The notes under the pieces are model-generated. The model was not told the origin of the DNA and did not search any database. It saw only the letters and a list, made by a program, of their open reading frames with translations. From Pseudomonas sp. B21-023 (GTDB lineage Bacteria > Pseudomonadota > Gammaproteobacteria > Pseudomonadales > Pseudomonadaceae), in NCBI RefSeq assembly GCF_024749165.1, contig NZ_CP087190.1:3445501-3509500 (forward strand): DNA of 64,000 bases, read 5' to 3'. Made by a program: the position numbers and the translations under genes. Positions 28,256 to 36,806 of the stretch are shown one piece after another (positions within the stretch are counted from its first letter, which is position 1; each line of letters starts with the position of its first letter).

Positions 28256-28501
28256 GTCAGGCCCTGGCGCTGGAGCCTCCCTGGTCTGGCCAGATGCGCA
28301 CGCACCCAGCCCCATTGGCCGAGCCTGATGCTCGCTGCTGGCGGATAACGGGAAGGTGATGGGGGCATTACAATCGTGTCATGCGCAGCGGGGGGAGCTG
28401 CGTGCGCGCCCAGCTTTCAGATCTGTAACCCGGCCGTCATGCCCCTGTTGGCCGGGCATCGCTAGCGTGGTCTGCGAAACGAACTTTTCGGAGGCACGAC
28501 C

Positions 28502-28825
28502 ATGCTACGACCGACCCTCACCGCCGCCCTGCTGGCGCTTTCCCTCTCGACCCAGGCCAGCGGCTTTTCCAGGCTGGACAGTGAACAGCTGCTGGCGGAC
28601 CACCAGCAGGCCGTGGCGGCCTATGCGGCCAAGCGGGCGAAGCCCATGCCGGAGATCGTCGACTACCGCTATGGCATGAAGCTCGACGTTGCCCGCCTCG
28701 TGCGCCAATCGGGCGACCCGCGCACCTGCGAGGTGGTGCCACGGCTGATGACCTTCGAAGACAGCCAGGGCACCTTGCGCACCGTGCGCTACGCGGTGCA
28801 GTCGCAGTGCATCAACAACAAGTAG
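28502..28825 (+). CDS. Small secreted DUF2790-type protein
   Basis: A 107-residue protein with a cleavable signal peptide (MLRPTLTAALLALSLSTQAS) and a GGAGG site before the ATG. The mature part carries the DUF2790 pattern seen in many small Pseudomonas periplasmic proteins: YRYGMKLDVARLV, CEVVPRLMTFEDSQG, and VRYAVQSQCINN with two cysteines that could form a disulfide. Molecular function is unknown. It is divergent from the OprD gene, and its stop lies one base from the stop of the converging GGDEF gene. Confidence 0.8.
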   Translation: MLRPTLTAALLALSLSTQASGFSRLDSEQLLADHQQAVAAYAAKRAKPMPEIVDYRYGMKLDVARLVRQSGDPRTCEVVPRLMTFEDSQGTLRTVRYAVQSQCINNK

Positions 28826-28826
28826 T

Positions 28827-29981
28827 TCAGCCGCGCAGCCCGTCCACCAGTTGCAGGCTGTTGCGCCCGCTGCGCTTGGAGGCGTACAGCAGCACGTCGC
28901 CTTGCTCGATCAACGCCGCCAGGCTGGCCGGCGGGCGGTCGAACAGATTGGCGCCGATGCTCAGGGTCACCGCCTCGGGGGTGCGGAACGCCTGTTCGGC
29001 GGTGCCCTGGAACTGCTGGCGCAGGGCCTCGGCCAGGCGCTGGATGGCTTCGCGCGAAGCCCCGGCCAGGAGGATCACGAACTCGTCGCCGCCCAGCCGT
29101 GCGGCGATCGCCCGCTCCGGCAGCATGGCCCGGATCATCTCGCTCAAGGCCACCAGCAGGCGGTCGCCGGCGGCATGCCCATGCAGGTCGTTGACCAGCT
29201 TGAAGTGGTCGATGTCGATCAGCAGCAAGGCCCCGGGGTTTGCCGGGGAAACCTCGTTGAACAGGTTCGCCGCGCGCATTTCCAGTGCACGGCGGTTGTA
29301 CAGCGCGGTCAGCGGATCGCGCGCGGCCAGGCGCTCGATGCGCTCCTCGCGGCGGTAGCGCACGGTGCCGGTCATCGACAGGGCAATCAGCATGATCGCC
29401 ATGGCCCCTTCCACCAGCGACACCTGGATGATCTGCCCGCGAAACGCGGTCAGGTCGATCAGTGTCCCCGGCAGCAGCGCCGGCAGCGTCTTGGCCAGGT
29501 AGAACAGCCCGTGCAGCAGCAGGATGCAGCGCAGCTGCACCGCGCCGACACTGAACGACTTGCCGTGCGGGCGCAACAATGCGCTGGCGTACAGGGTGAA
29601 CGCGGCGACCAGCAGCGAGTTGGCCACCAGGAAGGTCTTCGACCAGGTGGGCCACTGCGGCAGCAGCAACAGGCTCAGCCAGGCCAGCGGGGCCAGGTAG
29701 CAGAGCCGTGACAGGCGGGTTTCGGTAAAGCGTGACACCCCCAGCAGGAATAGCCAGTGTGCAGCCACCAGCATGCCGTTGGCGAACCAGATACCGATGA
29801 ACAGATATCCGCTGCCACGCAGCAAGGCGAGCGAGGAACCGACGCTGATGGTGGCGAAGCTGGCGCTCCAGCACAGCAGCGAGGACTCGCGCACGCTGCG
29901 CCACTCCACGGCCAGATAAAGCGCGGCGGCCGCGGCCAGCGCGATGGTGAGGGTCAGCATGGTGGAAGCGTCGAACGCCAT
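28827..29981 (-). CDS. Membrane-bound GGDEF diguanylate cyclase
   Basis: A 384-residue protein with six or seven membrane segments over residues 8-205 and a C-terminal GGDEF domain (about 215-380). The active-site loop is intact, ARLGGDEFVILLAG, and the upstream motifs DPLTALYNRRAL and LLIDIDHFKLVNDLHGHAAGD are present, so it should make cyclic di-GMP. The inhibitory I-site (RxxD) reads RAIA, missing the aspartate, so product inhibition is probably absent. The signal sensed by the membrane domain is unknown; it is not a recognised named input domain. Only a weak ribosome-binding site precedes the ATG. Confidence 0.88.
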   Translation of the reverse strand: MAFDASTMLTLTIALAAAAALYLAVEWRSVRESSLLCWSASFATISVGSSLALLRGSGYLFIGIWFANGMLVAAHWLFLLGVSRFTETRLSRLCYLAPLAWLSLLLLPQWPTWSKTFLVANSLLVAAFTLYASALLRPHGKSFSVGAVQLRCILLLHGLFYLAKTLPALLPGTLIDLTAFRGQIIQVSLVEGAMAIMLIALSMTGTVRYRREERIERLAARDPLTALYNRRALEMRAANLFNEVSPANPGALLLIDIDHFKLVNDLHGHAAGDRLLVALSEMIRAMLPERAIAARLGGDEFVILLAGASREAIQRLAEALRQQFQGTAEQAFRTPEAVTLSIGANLFDRPPASLAALIEQGDVLLYASKRSGRNSLQLVDGLRG

Positions 29982-30125
29982 GGGTGGAAGTGGCCTGTAT
30001 CTGGGTTACCGTTCAGAACGGTGATTGTATGCGTTCAAGGGCCATTGCACAGGCATAAATGATATCCAAATGATGGCGCTCGGACGACCAACCAATTCAT
30101 CCGAATACTCGACGACAGTCACCTG

Positions 30126-31010
30126 TCATTGCCCGGAGAGGAAGCTCACCAGCTGTCGCCCGTGCGAGCTGAGCGCCTCCCAGCTACGGAAACAGATACG
30201 CAGTTCCAGGGTCGCCCAACGCTCCTCAAGCGCCACACGGCGCACCGCCAGCTCCTGCTCGGCGCGCAGCGCCGCCGTTTCCGGCAGCATGGCGATACCC
30301 GCGTGCTGGGCCACCAGTTGGGCGATGGCTTCGAAGCTGGGCGCGCGCACCCGCACCTTCAGCGGCATGGCCAGGTTCATCGCCAGCTCCTCGACAAAGC
30401 GCTGCATGGCACGCTCGGCGGGCAGGCAGACGAAGGGAAAGCCCAGCGCGTCCGCCAGGCGCAGCTGGCCGCGCCCGGCCAACGGGTGATCGAGCGGCAC
30501 CAGCAGCACCAGGCGCTCGGTGCGAAACGGCAGCGACACCACGCCCTCGTTGACCAGGTTGCCGTCGTACACGCCGATCTCGCACTCCCCGGCCAGCACC
30601 ACCCGCAGCACATCGATGCTCTTGTGCTCGACCAGTTGCAGGTCCACCTCCGGGTAGTCGGCCAGGAACGGCCCGAGCACGGCCGGCAACAGGGTGCTGT
30701 TGGTCACGGTGGACGCCGCCAGGTGCAGGGTGATGCGCCGCTGGCCGGCGAGTTCGCGCAGCGTGTCCTGCAGCTTCTGCGCCTCGCCCAGCACGCCCCG
30801 CGCCGACTCCAGCACCAGGCGCCCGGCCGGGGTCAGCTGCATACCGTCGGCCTTGCGCAGGAACAGGGTCAACCCGCTGCGCGCTTCGAACAGGCGCAGG
30901 CGGGTGCTGGCGGCCGATACCGCCACCGGGAAGGTGGCCGCCGCCTTGCTCAGGCTACCGGTGGCGGCAATGGCGGCGAGCAGCCGCAGGTCGGCCAGGT
31001 CGAAGTGCAT
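30126..31010 (-). CDS. LysR-family transcriptional regulator
   Basis: A 294-residue LysR regulator. The N-terminal winged HTH spans residues 1-62 (LRLLAAIAATGSLSKAAATF, VSAASTRLRLFEARSGLTLF), followed by the linker helix and a substrate-binding domain beginning ITLHLAASTVTNSTLLP. GGAG lies 8 bases before the start. It is divergent from an EamA exporter 104 bases away, the usual LysR-target arrangement, so it probably controls that gene and itself. No inducer can be inferred. Confidence 0.88.
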   Translation of the reverse strand: MHFDLADLRLLAAIAATGSLSKAAATFPVAVSAASTRLRLFEARSGLTLFLRKADGMQLTPAGRLVLESARGVLGEAQKLQDTLRELAGQRRITLHLAASTVTNSTLLPAVLGPFLADYPEVDLQLVEHKSIDVLRVVLAGECEIGVYDGNLVNEGVVSLPFRTERLVLLVPLDHPLAGRGQLRLADALGFPFVCLPAERAMQRFVEELAMNLAMPLKVRVRAPSFEAIAQLVAQHAGIAMLPETAALRAEQELAVRRVALEERWATLELRICFRSWEALSSHGRQLVSFLSGQ

Positions 31011-31069
31011 CAGGGCTTCTCCAAATCAGAACGCCATGTTCGAGAAAAAGCGATTCTAGCGCGGGTGTG

Positions 31070-31081
31070 TTCTGCGCAGAA
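31070..31081. promoter_or_regulatory. Perfect 12-bp palindrome between LysR and EamA genes
   Basis: TTCTGCGCAGAA sits mid-way in the 104-base divergent region, close to both expected promoters. It is a plausible LysR contact site but short enough to arise by chance. Confidence 0.3.
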
Positions 31082-31114
31082 TAAACCACACTTCCTCTGT
31101 GCCACGGACCCGCC

Positions 31115-32080
31115 ATGACCCGCCTGCCCGCCCCGCTCCAGCGCGCCCTTGCCAACGGCAGCCTGTACGCCGTACTCGCAGCCCTGGGCTTCAGTTTCAA
31201 GGCCATCTTCGTCAAGCTTGCCTATGCCGCAGGCCCGGTGGACGCCATCAGCCTGCTGGCACTGCGCATGGCCCTGTCGCTGCCGCTGTTCGCCTGGCTG
31301 GTGTGGGCCAGCCGTGGCCAGGGCGGCGCGCCGCTGAGCGCCGGCGACGGCCTGCGCGTAGCCTTGCTTGGCCTGTTCGGCTACTACCTGGCCAGCCTGT
31401 TCGACTTCTACGGCCTGCAATACATCAGTGCCGGGCTCGAGCGGCTGATCCTGTTCACCTACCCGACCCTGGTGCTGGTGATCCAGGCCATCGTCCAGCG
31501 CGAACGCCCGACCCTGCGCACCCTGGCGGCCATGGGCCTGTGCTACCTGGGGCTGGGCATCGCCTTTGTCCACGATATCGGCGCCTCGGGCGGCGGCAAT
31601 GCGGTGCTGGTCGGCTCGCTGTGGGTGTTCGCCAGCGCGGTCACCTATGCCCTGTACTACTCGGGCACCGGCATGATGCTCAAGCGCATGAATTCGATGC
31701 GCCTGGCCGGGTTGTGCGGCACCGCCTCCTCGCTGATGGTGCTGGCCCACTACCTGCTGGTGGCCGATGTCGCGCCGCTGCTGCAGCTGCCCGGCACGGT
31801 GTGGCTCAACGCAGCATTGATGGCGCTGTTCTCCACGGTGCTGCCGATCTACTGGGTGGCGCTGGCGATCCAGCGCCTCGGGCCCACGCACACGGCGGCG
31901 GTGGGCAACCTGGGGCCGGTGCTGACGATGCTGGCCTCATGGCTGATCCTCAGCGAGGCGATCTCCTTGTACCAGGTGGCCGGGTTGGTCCTGGTGCTGT
32001 TCGGGGTATCGCGGCTGAAACCGGCGAAAAAGCCAGAGGCGCCAACCGCACCGATTCCGGCCTCGGCGCGGTCCCTGTAG
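31115..32080 (+). CDS. EamA/DMT-superfamily membrane transporter
   Basis: A 321-residue inner-membrane protein with ten predicted membrane segments in two EamA repeats. The first repeat opens SLYAVLAALGFSFKAIFVKLAY; the second opens VLVGSLWVFASAVTYALYYSG, and SLMALFSTVLPIYW-like and GAVGNLGPVLTML-like segments close the protein. The family exports amino acids, sugars or drugs; nothing here fixes the substrate. It is divergent from the LysR gene. Confidence 0.85.
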   Translation: MTRLPAPLQRALANGSLYAVLAALGFSFKAIFVKLAYAAGPVDAISLLALRMALSLPLFAWLVWASRGQGGAPLSAGDGLRVALLGLFGYYLASLFDFYGLQYISAGLERLILFTYPTLVLVIQAIVQRERPTLRTLAAMGLCYLGLGIAFVHDIGASGGGNAVLVGSLWVFASAVTYALYYSGTGMMLKRMNSMRLAGLCGTASSLMVLAHYLLVADVAPLLQLPGTVWLNAALMALFSTVLPIYWVALAIQRLGPTHTAAVGNLGPVLTMLASWLILSEAISLYQVAGLVLVLFGVSRLKPAKKPEAPTAPIPASARSL

Positions 32081-32194
32081 GCGCCATGCATCCGCTGCGG
32101 GCACGCATTGCATTTGCCCTGCACGGCGAACCCATGGCATAGAAAGGCTGTCCACGTCCTTACCCGGCCGCATCGCGCCCTCCAGGAGATCTCA

Positions 32195-33034
32195 ATGAGC
32201 AAGCCCCCTTATGTCCCGCCCAAGGTCTGGACCTTCGAGGCCCCTTCCGGTGGCCAGTTCGCCAGCATCAACCGCCCGGTGGCCGGCGCCACCCACGACA
32301 AGCCGCTGCCCACCGGCAAGCATCCGCTGCAGCTCTACTCCCTGGCCACGCCCAACGGGGTCAAGGTCACCATCCTCCTGGAAGAACTGTTGGCCCTCGG
32401 CCACGGCGACGCCGAGTACGACGCGTGGCTGATCCGTATCGGCGAAGGCGACCAGTTCGGCAGCGGCTTCGTGCAGGTCAACCCCAACTCGAAGATCCCC
32501 GCCCTGCTCGACCGCAGCGTCGAACCGCCGGTGCGGGTGTTCGAGTCCGGCGCGATCCTGCTGTACCTGGCGGAAAAATTCGGCGCCTTCCTGCCCCAGG
32601 ACCTGGTCGCACGCACCGAGACCCTCAACTGGCTGTTCTGGCAGATGGGCGCCGCACCTTATCTGGGCGGTGGTTTCGGCCACTTCTACGTCTACGCGCC
32701 GGAAAAGTTCGAATACGCGATCAACCGCTTCACCATGGAAGCCAAGCGCCAACTCGACGTGCTCGACCGGCGCCTGGCTGAAAACGCCTACCTGGGCGGC
32801 GACGTGTACAGCATCGCCGACATCGCCGTCTGGCCCTGGTATGGCCAACTGGTGCGCGGCAACCTGTACGGCGCGGCCGAGTTCCTCGCGGTGGACGAAT
32901 ACCCCAATGTGCAGCGCTGGGCCGAAGCCATCGCCCAGCGCCCGGCGGTGCAGCGTGGTACCCGCATCAACCGCACCTGGGGCGAGGAAGCCAGCCAGGT
33001 GGCGGAGCGCCACGCGGCCAGCGACCTGGAGTGA
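32195..33034 (+). CDS. yghU: YghU-type glutathione S-transferase (disulfide-bond oxidoreductase)
   Basis: A 279-residue GST. The ATG at 32195 follows AGGAGA; an upstream in-frame start would overlap the EamA gene's downstream spacer. The N-terminal extension YVPPKVWTFEAPSGGQFASINRP is characteristic of the Nu-class YghU/YfcG enzymes, followed by a thioredoxin fold (LQLYSLATPNGVKVTILLEEL, VNPNSKIPALLDRS, VFESGAILLYLAEKFG) and the helical C-terminal domain (DVYSIADIAVWPWYGQLV). Members reduce disulfides and peroxides using bound glutathione. It appears to be a single-gene unit. Confidence 0.92.
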   Translation: MSKPPYVPPKVWTFEAPSGGQFASINRPVAGATHDKPLPTGKHPLQLYSLATPNGVKVTILLEELLALGHGDAEYDAWLIRIGEGDQFGSGFVQVNPNSKIPALLDRSVEPPVRVFESGAILLYLAEKFGAFLPQDLVARTETLNWLFWQMGAAPYLGGGFGHFYVYAPEKFEYAINRFTMEAKRQLDVLDRRLAENAYLGGDVYSIADIAVWPWYGQLVRGNLYGAAEFLAVDEYPNVQRWAEAIAQRPAVQRGTRINRTWGEEASQVAERHAASDLE

Positions 33035-33076
33035 CCCAGTCACCCCGCACATAGCGACGCGTACACCTCATTCGTG

Positions 33077-33104
33077 TTGCCTATGCCTCGAGGGGCATAG
33101 GCAA
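33077..33104. terminator. Stem-loop after the yghU gene
   Basis: TTGCCTATGCC and GGCATAGGCAA form a perfect 11-bp stem with a 6-base loop 43 bases past the stop codon. No T-tract follows, so termination would need help or be weak. Confidence 0.45.
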
Positions 33105-33236
33105 CTGCGCACACCGACCCGCCGTTCGATTGCCTGGCTGCAACCAACCATTTCCCCGCTGCATGCCTGCGCCCATCGGGACCTTCTTGCTACACTCGCC
33201 GCCATGATTTTCCACCTGCACAACTGTGGTGACAGC

Positions 33237-34940
33237 ATGATCGAGGTAACCGAGGTTTCCATTGCCGAGCTGCGCGACGCGCTCGAGTCCGGCCGCACGA
33301 CGGCCGTCGAGCTGGTCAAGGCGTACCTGGCCCGCATCGACGCCTACGACGGCGCCGACACCGCCACGCGGCTCAATGCCGTGGTGGTGCGCAACCCCGA
33401 GGCCCTGAAAGAGGCCGAAGCCTCCGATGCCCGCCGTGCCCGTGGCGAAACCCTCGGCCCGCTGGATGGCATCCCCTACACCGCCAAGGACAGCTACCTG
33501 GTCAAGGGCCTGACTGCCGCCTCCGGCAGCCCGGCGTTCAAGGACCTGGTCGCCCAGCGCGACGCCTTCACCGTCGAGCGCCTGCGCGCCGGCGGCGCCA
33601 TCTGCCTGGGCAAGACCAACATGCCGCCGATGGCCAATGGCGGCATGCAGCGTGGCGTGTATGGCCGTGCCGAGAGCCCGTACAACGCCGCCTACCTGAC
33701 CGCCCCCTTCGCTTCCGGCTCCTCCAACGGTGCCGGCACCGCCACCGCCGCAAGCTTCAGCGCCTTCGGCCTGGCCGAGGAAACCTGGTCCAGTGGCCGC
33801 GGCCCGGCCTCGAACAACGGCCTGTGCGCCTACACCCCGTCGCGCGGGGTGATCTCGGTGCGCGGCAACTGGCCGCTGACGCCGACCATGGACGTGGTCG
33901 TGCCTTATGCGCGGACCATGGCCGACCTGCTGGAGATCCTCGACGTGGTGGTGGCCGACGACGCCGACAAGCGCGGCGACCTGTGGCGCCTGCAACCCTG
34001 GGTGCCGATCCCGGCCGCCTCGAGCGTGCGCCCTGCCTCGTACCTGGACCTGGCCGTGGGCGCCGAGTCGCTCAAGGGCAAGCGCTTCGCGGTGCCACGC
34101 ATGTACATCAATGCCGACGCCGAAGCCGGCACCTCGGAGAAGCCCGGCATCGGCGGCCCGACCGGCCAGCGCATCCATACCCGTGCCAGCGTGATCGAGC
34201 TGTGGCAGCAAGCCCGCCAGGCCCTGGAAGCGGCCGGTGCCGAAGTGGTCGAGACCGACTTCCCGCTGGTCTCCAATTGCGAGGGCGACCGCCCCGGCGC
34301 GCCGACCGTGTTCACCCGGGGGATCGTCAGCAAGGAGTTCCTGCATGACGAACTGTGGGAACTGTCCGGCTGGGCCTTCGACGACTTCCTGCGCGCCAAC
34401 GACGATCCCAAGCTCAACCGCCTGGCCGATGTCGATGGCCCGCAGATCTTCCCCCACGACCCCGGCACCCTGCCCAACCGTGAAGACGACCTCGCCGCCG
34501 GCATGGACGAGTACGTCAACATGGCCAAGCGCGGCCTGAAGAGCTGGGACCAGATCGCCACCGTGCCCGATGGCCTGCGCGGCCTGGAAGCCACCCGCAA
34601 GCTCGACCTGGAAGACTGGATGGACGCCCAGGGCCTGGACGCGGTGCTGTTCCCCACCGTGGCCGATGTCGGCCCGGCGGATGCTGACGTCAACCCGGCC
34701 TCGGCGGACATCGCCTGGAGCAACGGCATCTGGGTGGCCAACGGCAACCTGGCGATCCGTCACCTCGGTGTGCCGACCGTGACCGTGCCGATGGGCGTGA
34801 TGGCCGACATCGGCATGCCGGTGGGCCTGACCTTCGCGGGCAAGGCGTACAGCGACAACAATCTGTTGAAATTCGCCGCCGCCTTCGAGTCCACCGGCTC
34901 GCGCCGCATCGTCCCGCCGCGTACGCCGAAACTGGGCTGA
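33237..34940 (+). CDS. Amidase-signature family hydrolase
   Basis: A 567-residue amidase-signature enzyme hydrolysing a carboxamide. The likely catalytic triad is visible: Lys in PYTAKDSYLVKG, the cis-Ser in SGSSNGAG and the nucleophile Ser in the segment ETWSSGRGPASNN, which replaces the more usual DTGGSIRxPAS. A start at 33237 (MIEVTEVSIAELRDALESG) matches family starts; an ATG at 33204 is possible but lacks a ribosome-binding site. Large insertions around residues 230-330 are not part of the minimal fold. The nucleophile-loop variation separates it from GatA. Substrate is unknown; neighbours give no clear hint. Confidence 0.88.
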   Translation: MIEVTEVSIAELRDALESGRTTAVELVKAYLARIDAYDGADTATRLNAVVVRNPEALKEAEASDARRARGETLGPLDGIPYTAKDSYLVKGLTAASGSPAFKDLVAQRDAFTVERLRAGGAICLGKTNMPPMANGGMQRGVYGRAESPYNAAYLTAPFASGSSNGAGTATAASFSAFGLAEETWSSGRGPASNNGLCAYTPSRGVISVRGNWPLTPTMDVVVPYARTMADLLEILDVVVADDADKRGDLWRLQPWVPIPAASSVRPASYLDLAVGAESLKGKRFAVPRMYINADAEAGTSEKPGIGGPTGQRIHTRASVIELWQQARQALEAAGAEVVETDFPLVSNCEGDRPGAPTVFTRGIVSKEFLHDELWELSGWAFDDFLRANDDPKLNRLADVDGPQIFPHDPGTLPNREDDLAAGMDEYVNMAKRGLKSWDQIATVPDGLRGLEATRKLDLEDWMDAQGLDAVLFPTVADVGPADADVNPASADIAWSNGIWVANGNLAIRHLGVPTVTVPMGVMADIGMPVGLTFAGKAYSDNNLLKFAAAFESTGSRRIVPPRTPKLG

Positions 34941-34948
34941 CGCACCTG

Positions 34949-35003
34949 ATCGCGGGGTCATCCCGCTCCTGCCTTGAGTAGGAGCGAGATGGCCCCGCGG
35001 TTG
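34949..35003. repeat. Imperfect REP palindrome after the amidase gene
   Basis: CGCGGGGTCATCCCGCTCCT (34951-34970) pairs with AGGAGCGAGATGGCCCCGCG (34981-35000) with a few mismatches. It is a diverged member of the GCGGGGCAAGCCCGC family and may end amidase transcription. Confidence 0.65.
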
Positions 35004-35049
35004 CTTTTGAGCATTCGAAACTCTCGCCAAATTCAACTTTTTGTGTAAT

Positions 35050-35068
35050 ATTCAACACAATATTGAAT
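35050..35068 (+). promoter_or_regulatory. ATTCAA/TTGAAT dyad before the YheO-type regulator
   Basis: ATTCAA (35050-35055) and TTGAAT (35063-35068) are inverted with a 7-base centre, and a further ATTCAAC lies at 35031. The cluster ends 13 bases before the start codon, where binding would repress. Autoregulation is a guess. Confidence 0.3.
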
Positions 35069-35080
35069 CTGGTGCCGACC

Positions 35081-35776
35081 ATGCTCACCCTCGCCCACGA
35101 ACGCCAGCTCACCCTGAACGTGCTCAAGACCGCCCTGCAGGCCTTGGGCAGCGTCGTCCCGCGTAATGTGGAAATCCTTCTGCACGACCTCGAACACCCG
35201 GAACGCTCGGTGGTGGCGATCGTCAATGGCGAGCTCTCCGGCCGCCAGGTCGGCAGCCCGATACTCGCCGCTCCCGAACAGGATCAAGGGTTCAAGGCCT
35301 TGATGCAGGCCGCCGCCGACCAGCAGGGCTGCGACCCTGTGGTACTGCCCGACTACCCCACCACCCTCAAGGGGCGCAGCCTGCGCAGCGCCACGGCGAT
35401 CTACCGTGACAGCACCGGCCAGCCCTTCGCCAGCCTGTGCGTGAACACCGACGTCACCGGCCTGGACGCCGCCATGGCATTCCTGCGGCACTTCCAACCG
35501 CTGGGCGCCACACCGGCGACGGTGCCAGGCGACGAGCCAGCGGACATGACCGCGTTGATGGCCGGGATCATCCAGGACGCGCTGCAGCGCAGCGGCCAGG
35601 GACGGATGACCAAGCAGGCCAAGGTCGAAGCCGTGCGCGTGATGCAGGAGCGCGGCCTGTTCATCGTCAAGGGCGGCGTCGAGAAAGCCGCCGAGGCCCT
35701 CGGTGTAACCCGCTACACCGTCTACAACTACCTGGAGCAGCTGCGCGGCGAGCCCGCCGCGGCTGCCCGCGACTGA
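35081..35776 (+). CDS. YheO-type (PAS + HTH) transcriptional regulator
   Basis: A 231-residue regulator. Residues about 10-130 form the YheO PAS-like sensor (LGSVVPRNVEILLHDLEHPE, SVVAIVNGELSGRQVG, SATAIYRDSTGQPFASLCVN) and the C-terminal HTH_22 region holds AEALGVTRYTVYNYLEQL. DauR, which controls D-arginine catabolism, belongs to this family. The next gene, a PLP-dependent dehydratase, follows by 15 bases, so this is probably its local regulator. ATG at 35081 is preferred over an upstream TTG at 35063, which lies inside the inverted repeat. Confidence 0.85.
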   Translation: MLTLAHERQLTLNVLKTALQALGSVVPRNVEILLHDLEHPERSVVAIVNGELSGRQVGSPILAAPEQDQGFKALMQAAADQQGCDPVVLPDYPTTLKGRSLRSATAIYRDSTGQPFASLCVNTDVTGLDAAMAFLRHFQPLGATPATVPGDEPADMTALMAGIIQDALQRSGQGRMTKQAKVEAVRVMQERGLFIVKGGVEKAAEALGVTRYTVYNYLEQLRGEPAAAARD

Positions 35777-35791
35777 GCCACGGAGCCCACC

Positions 35792-36706
35792 ATGCCCTTG
35801 CATATCCCTACCCCACTGATCGAATCCCGTCCGCTGTCACTGAGCGCCGGCCGCCCGGTGTGGCTCAAGCTCGAAGCCCTGCAACCCTGTGGCTCGTTCA
35901 AGCTGCGCGGCGTCGGCCACGCCTGCGAGGTGCACCATGCTCGCGGCGCCCGTCACTTCGTCTCCTCATCCGGCGGCAATGCCGGGCTGGCGGTGGCCTA
36001 CGCCGGCCGCAAGCTCGGCGTGCCGGTGACCGTGGTGGTGCCCGAGACCACCACCGAACGGGCCAAGGAACTGCTGCGCCTGGAAGACGCCAGCGTGGTG
36101 GTGCGCGGCAGCTCCTGGCAGGAAGCCAACGAGCACGCGCAGACCCTGCTGGGCGCGGGTGACGCCTTCATCCACCCGTTCGACGACCCGCTGCTGTGGA
36201 CCGGCCACGCCAGCATGATCGATGAAGTGGCCCAGGCCGGCTGCAAGCCGGATGCGGTGGTGCTGTCGGTCGGCGGCGGCGGCCTGCTGCGCGGCGTGGT
36301 CGAAGGGTTGCAGCGCAATGGCTGGCAGGATGTGCCGGTGCTGGCCGTGGAAACCGAAGGCGCGGCGTCGATGCACGCGGCCATGGCTGCCGGGCACACC
36401 GTGGAACTGCCGGGGATCACCTCGGTAGCCACTTCACTGGGGGCCAAGCGGGTGGCCGAACAGGCGCTGGCCTGCACCCGCCAGCACCCGGTGGTCAGCC
36501 ACCTGGTGAGTGATCGCGAGGCGCTCGACGCCTGCGAACGCCTGCTGCGCGATCACCGCCTGCTGGTGGAGCCGGCCTGCGGCGCGGCGCTGGCCTTGCT
36601 CGAACACCCCGACGCAGTGGCGGCCTTTGGCAATGTCCTGGTGATCGTCTGCGGTGGCGCCACCGCAACACTGGAGCAGATCCGCGCCTGGCGCGAAGCC
36701 TGCTGA
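35792..36706 (+). CDS. PLP-dependent serine/threonine dehydratase
   Basis: A 304-residue fold-type II PLP enzyme. The Schiff-base lysine is in CGSFKLRG, the phosphate-binding asparagine loop is SSSGGNAGLAVAY, and the glycine-rich loop is SVGGGGLLRGVV. Length and motifs fit the single-domain mammalian-type L-serine dehydratase group, which deaminates serine or threonine to pyruvate or 2-oxobutyrate; a racemase cannot be excluded. Co-transcribed with the YheO regulator upstream. Confidence 0.85.
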   Translation: MPLHIPTPLIESRPLSLSAGRPVWLKLEALQPCGSFKLRGVGHACEVHHARGARHFVSSSGGNAGLAVAYAGRKLGVPVTVVVPETTTERAKELLRLEDASVVVRGSSWQEANEHAQTLLGAGDAFIHPFDDPLLWTGHASMIDEVAQAGCKPDAVVLSVGGGGLLRGVVEGLQRNGWQDVPVLAVETEGAASMHAAMAAGHTVELPGITSVATSLGAKRVAEQALACTRQHPVVSHLVSDREALDACERLLRDHRLLVEPACGAALALLEHPDAVAAFGNVLVIVCGGATATLEQIRAWREAC

Positions 36707-36713
36707 TCCGACA

Positions 36714-36737
36714 CAGGCTCGCTTGAACACGAGCCTG
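36714..36737 (+). terminator. Stem-loop after the dehydratase gene
   Basis: CAGGCTCG and CGAGCCTG form an 8-bp perfect stem with an 8-base loop, 7 bases past the stop. No T-tract is present. Confidence 0.4.
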
Positions 36738-36768
36738 GGCAGCTGTCGGCGAACACGTTACCGCTATA

Positions 36769-36796
36769 TACTTTTGAACATATTGATTCAGAAGTA
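36769..36796. promoter_or_regulatory. Inverted repeat just before the TetR gene, candidate autoregulatory operator
   Basis: TACTTTTGAA (36769-36778) and TTCAGAAGTA (36787-36796) match as inverted 10-mers with one mismatch around an 8-base centre, ending 10 bases before the ATG. The position would block transcription or translation of the regulator's own gene. Confidence 0.5.
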
Positions 36797-36806
36797 CGTG
36801 TTTGCC

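Noticed and set aside
33204..33236. Upstream start for the amidase
   Set aside because: No ribosome-binding site and the added residues do not match family N-termini.
32670..33236. Continuous frame linking the GST region to the amidase
   Set aside because: The upstream part overlaps the YghU gene in another frame; only the part from 33237 shows amidase sequence.
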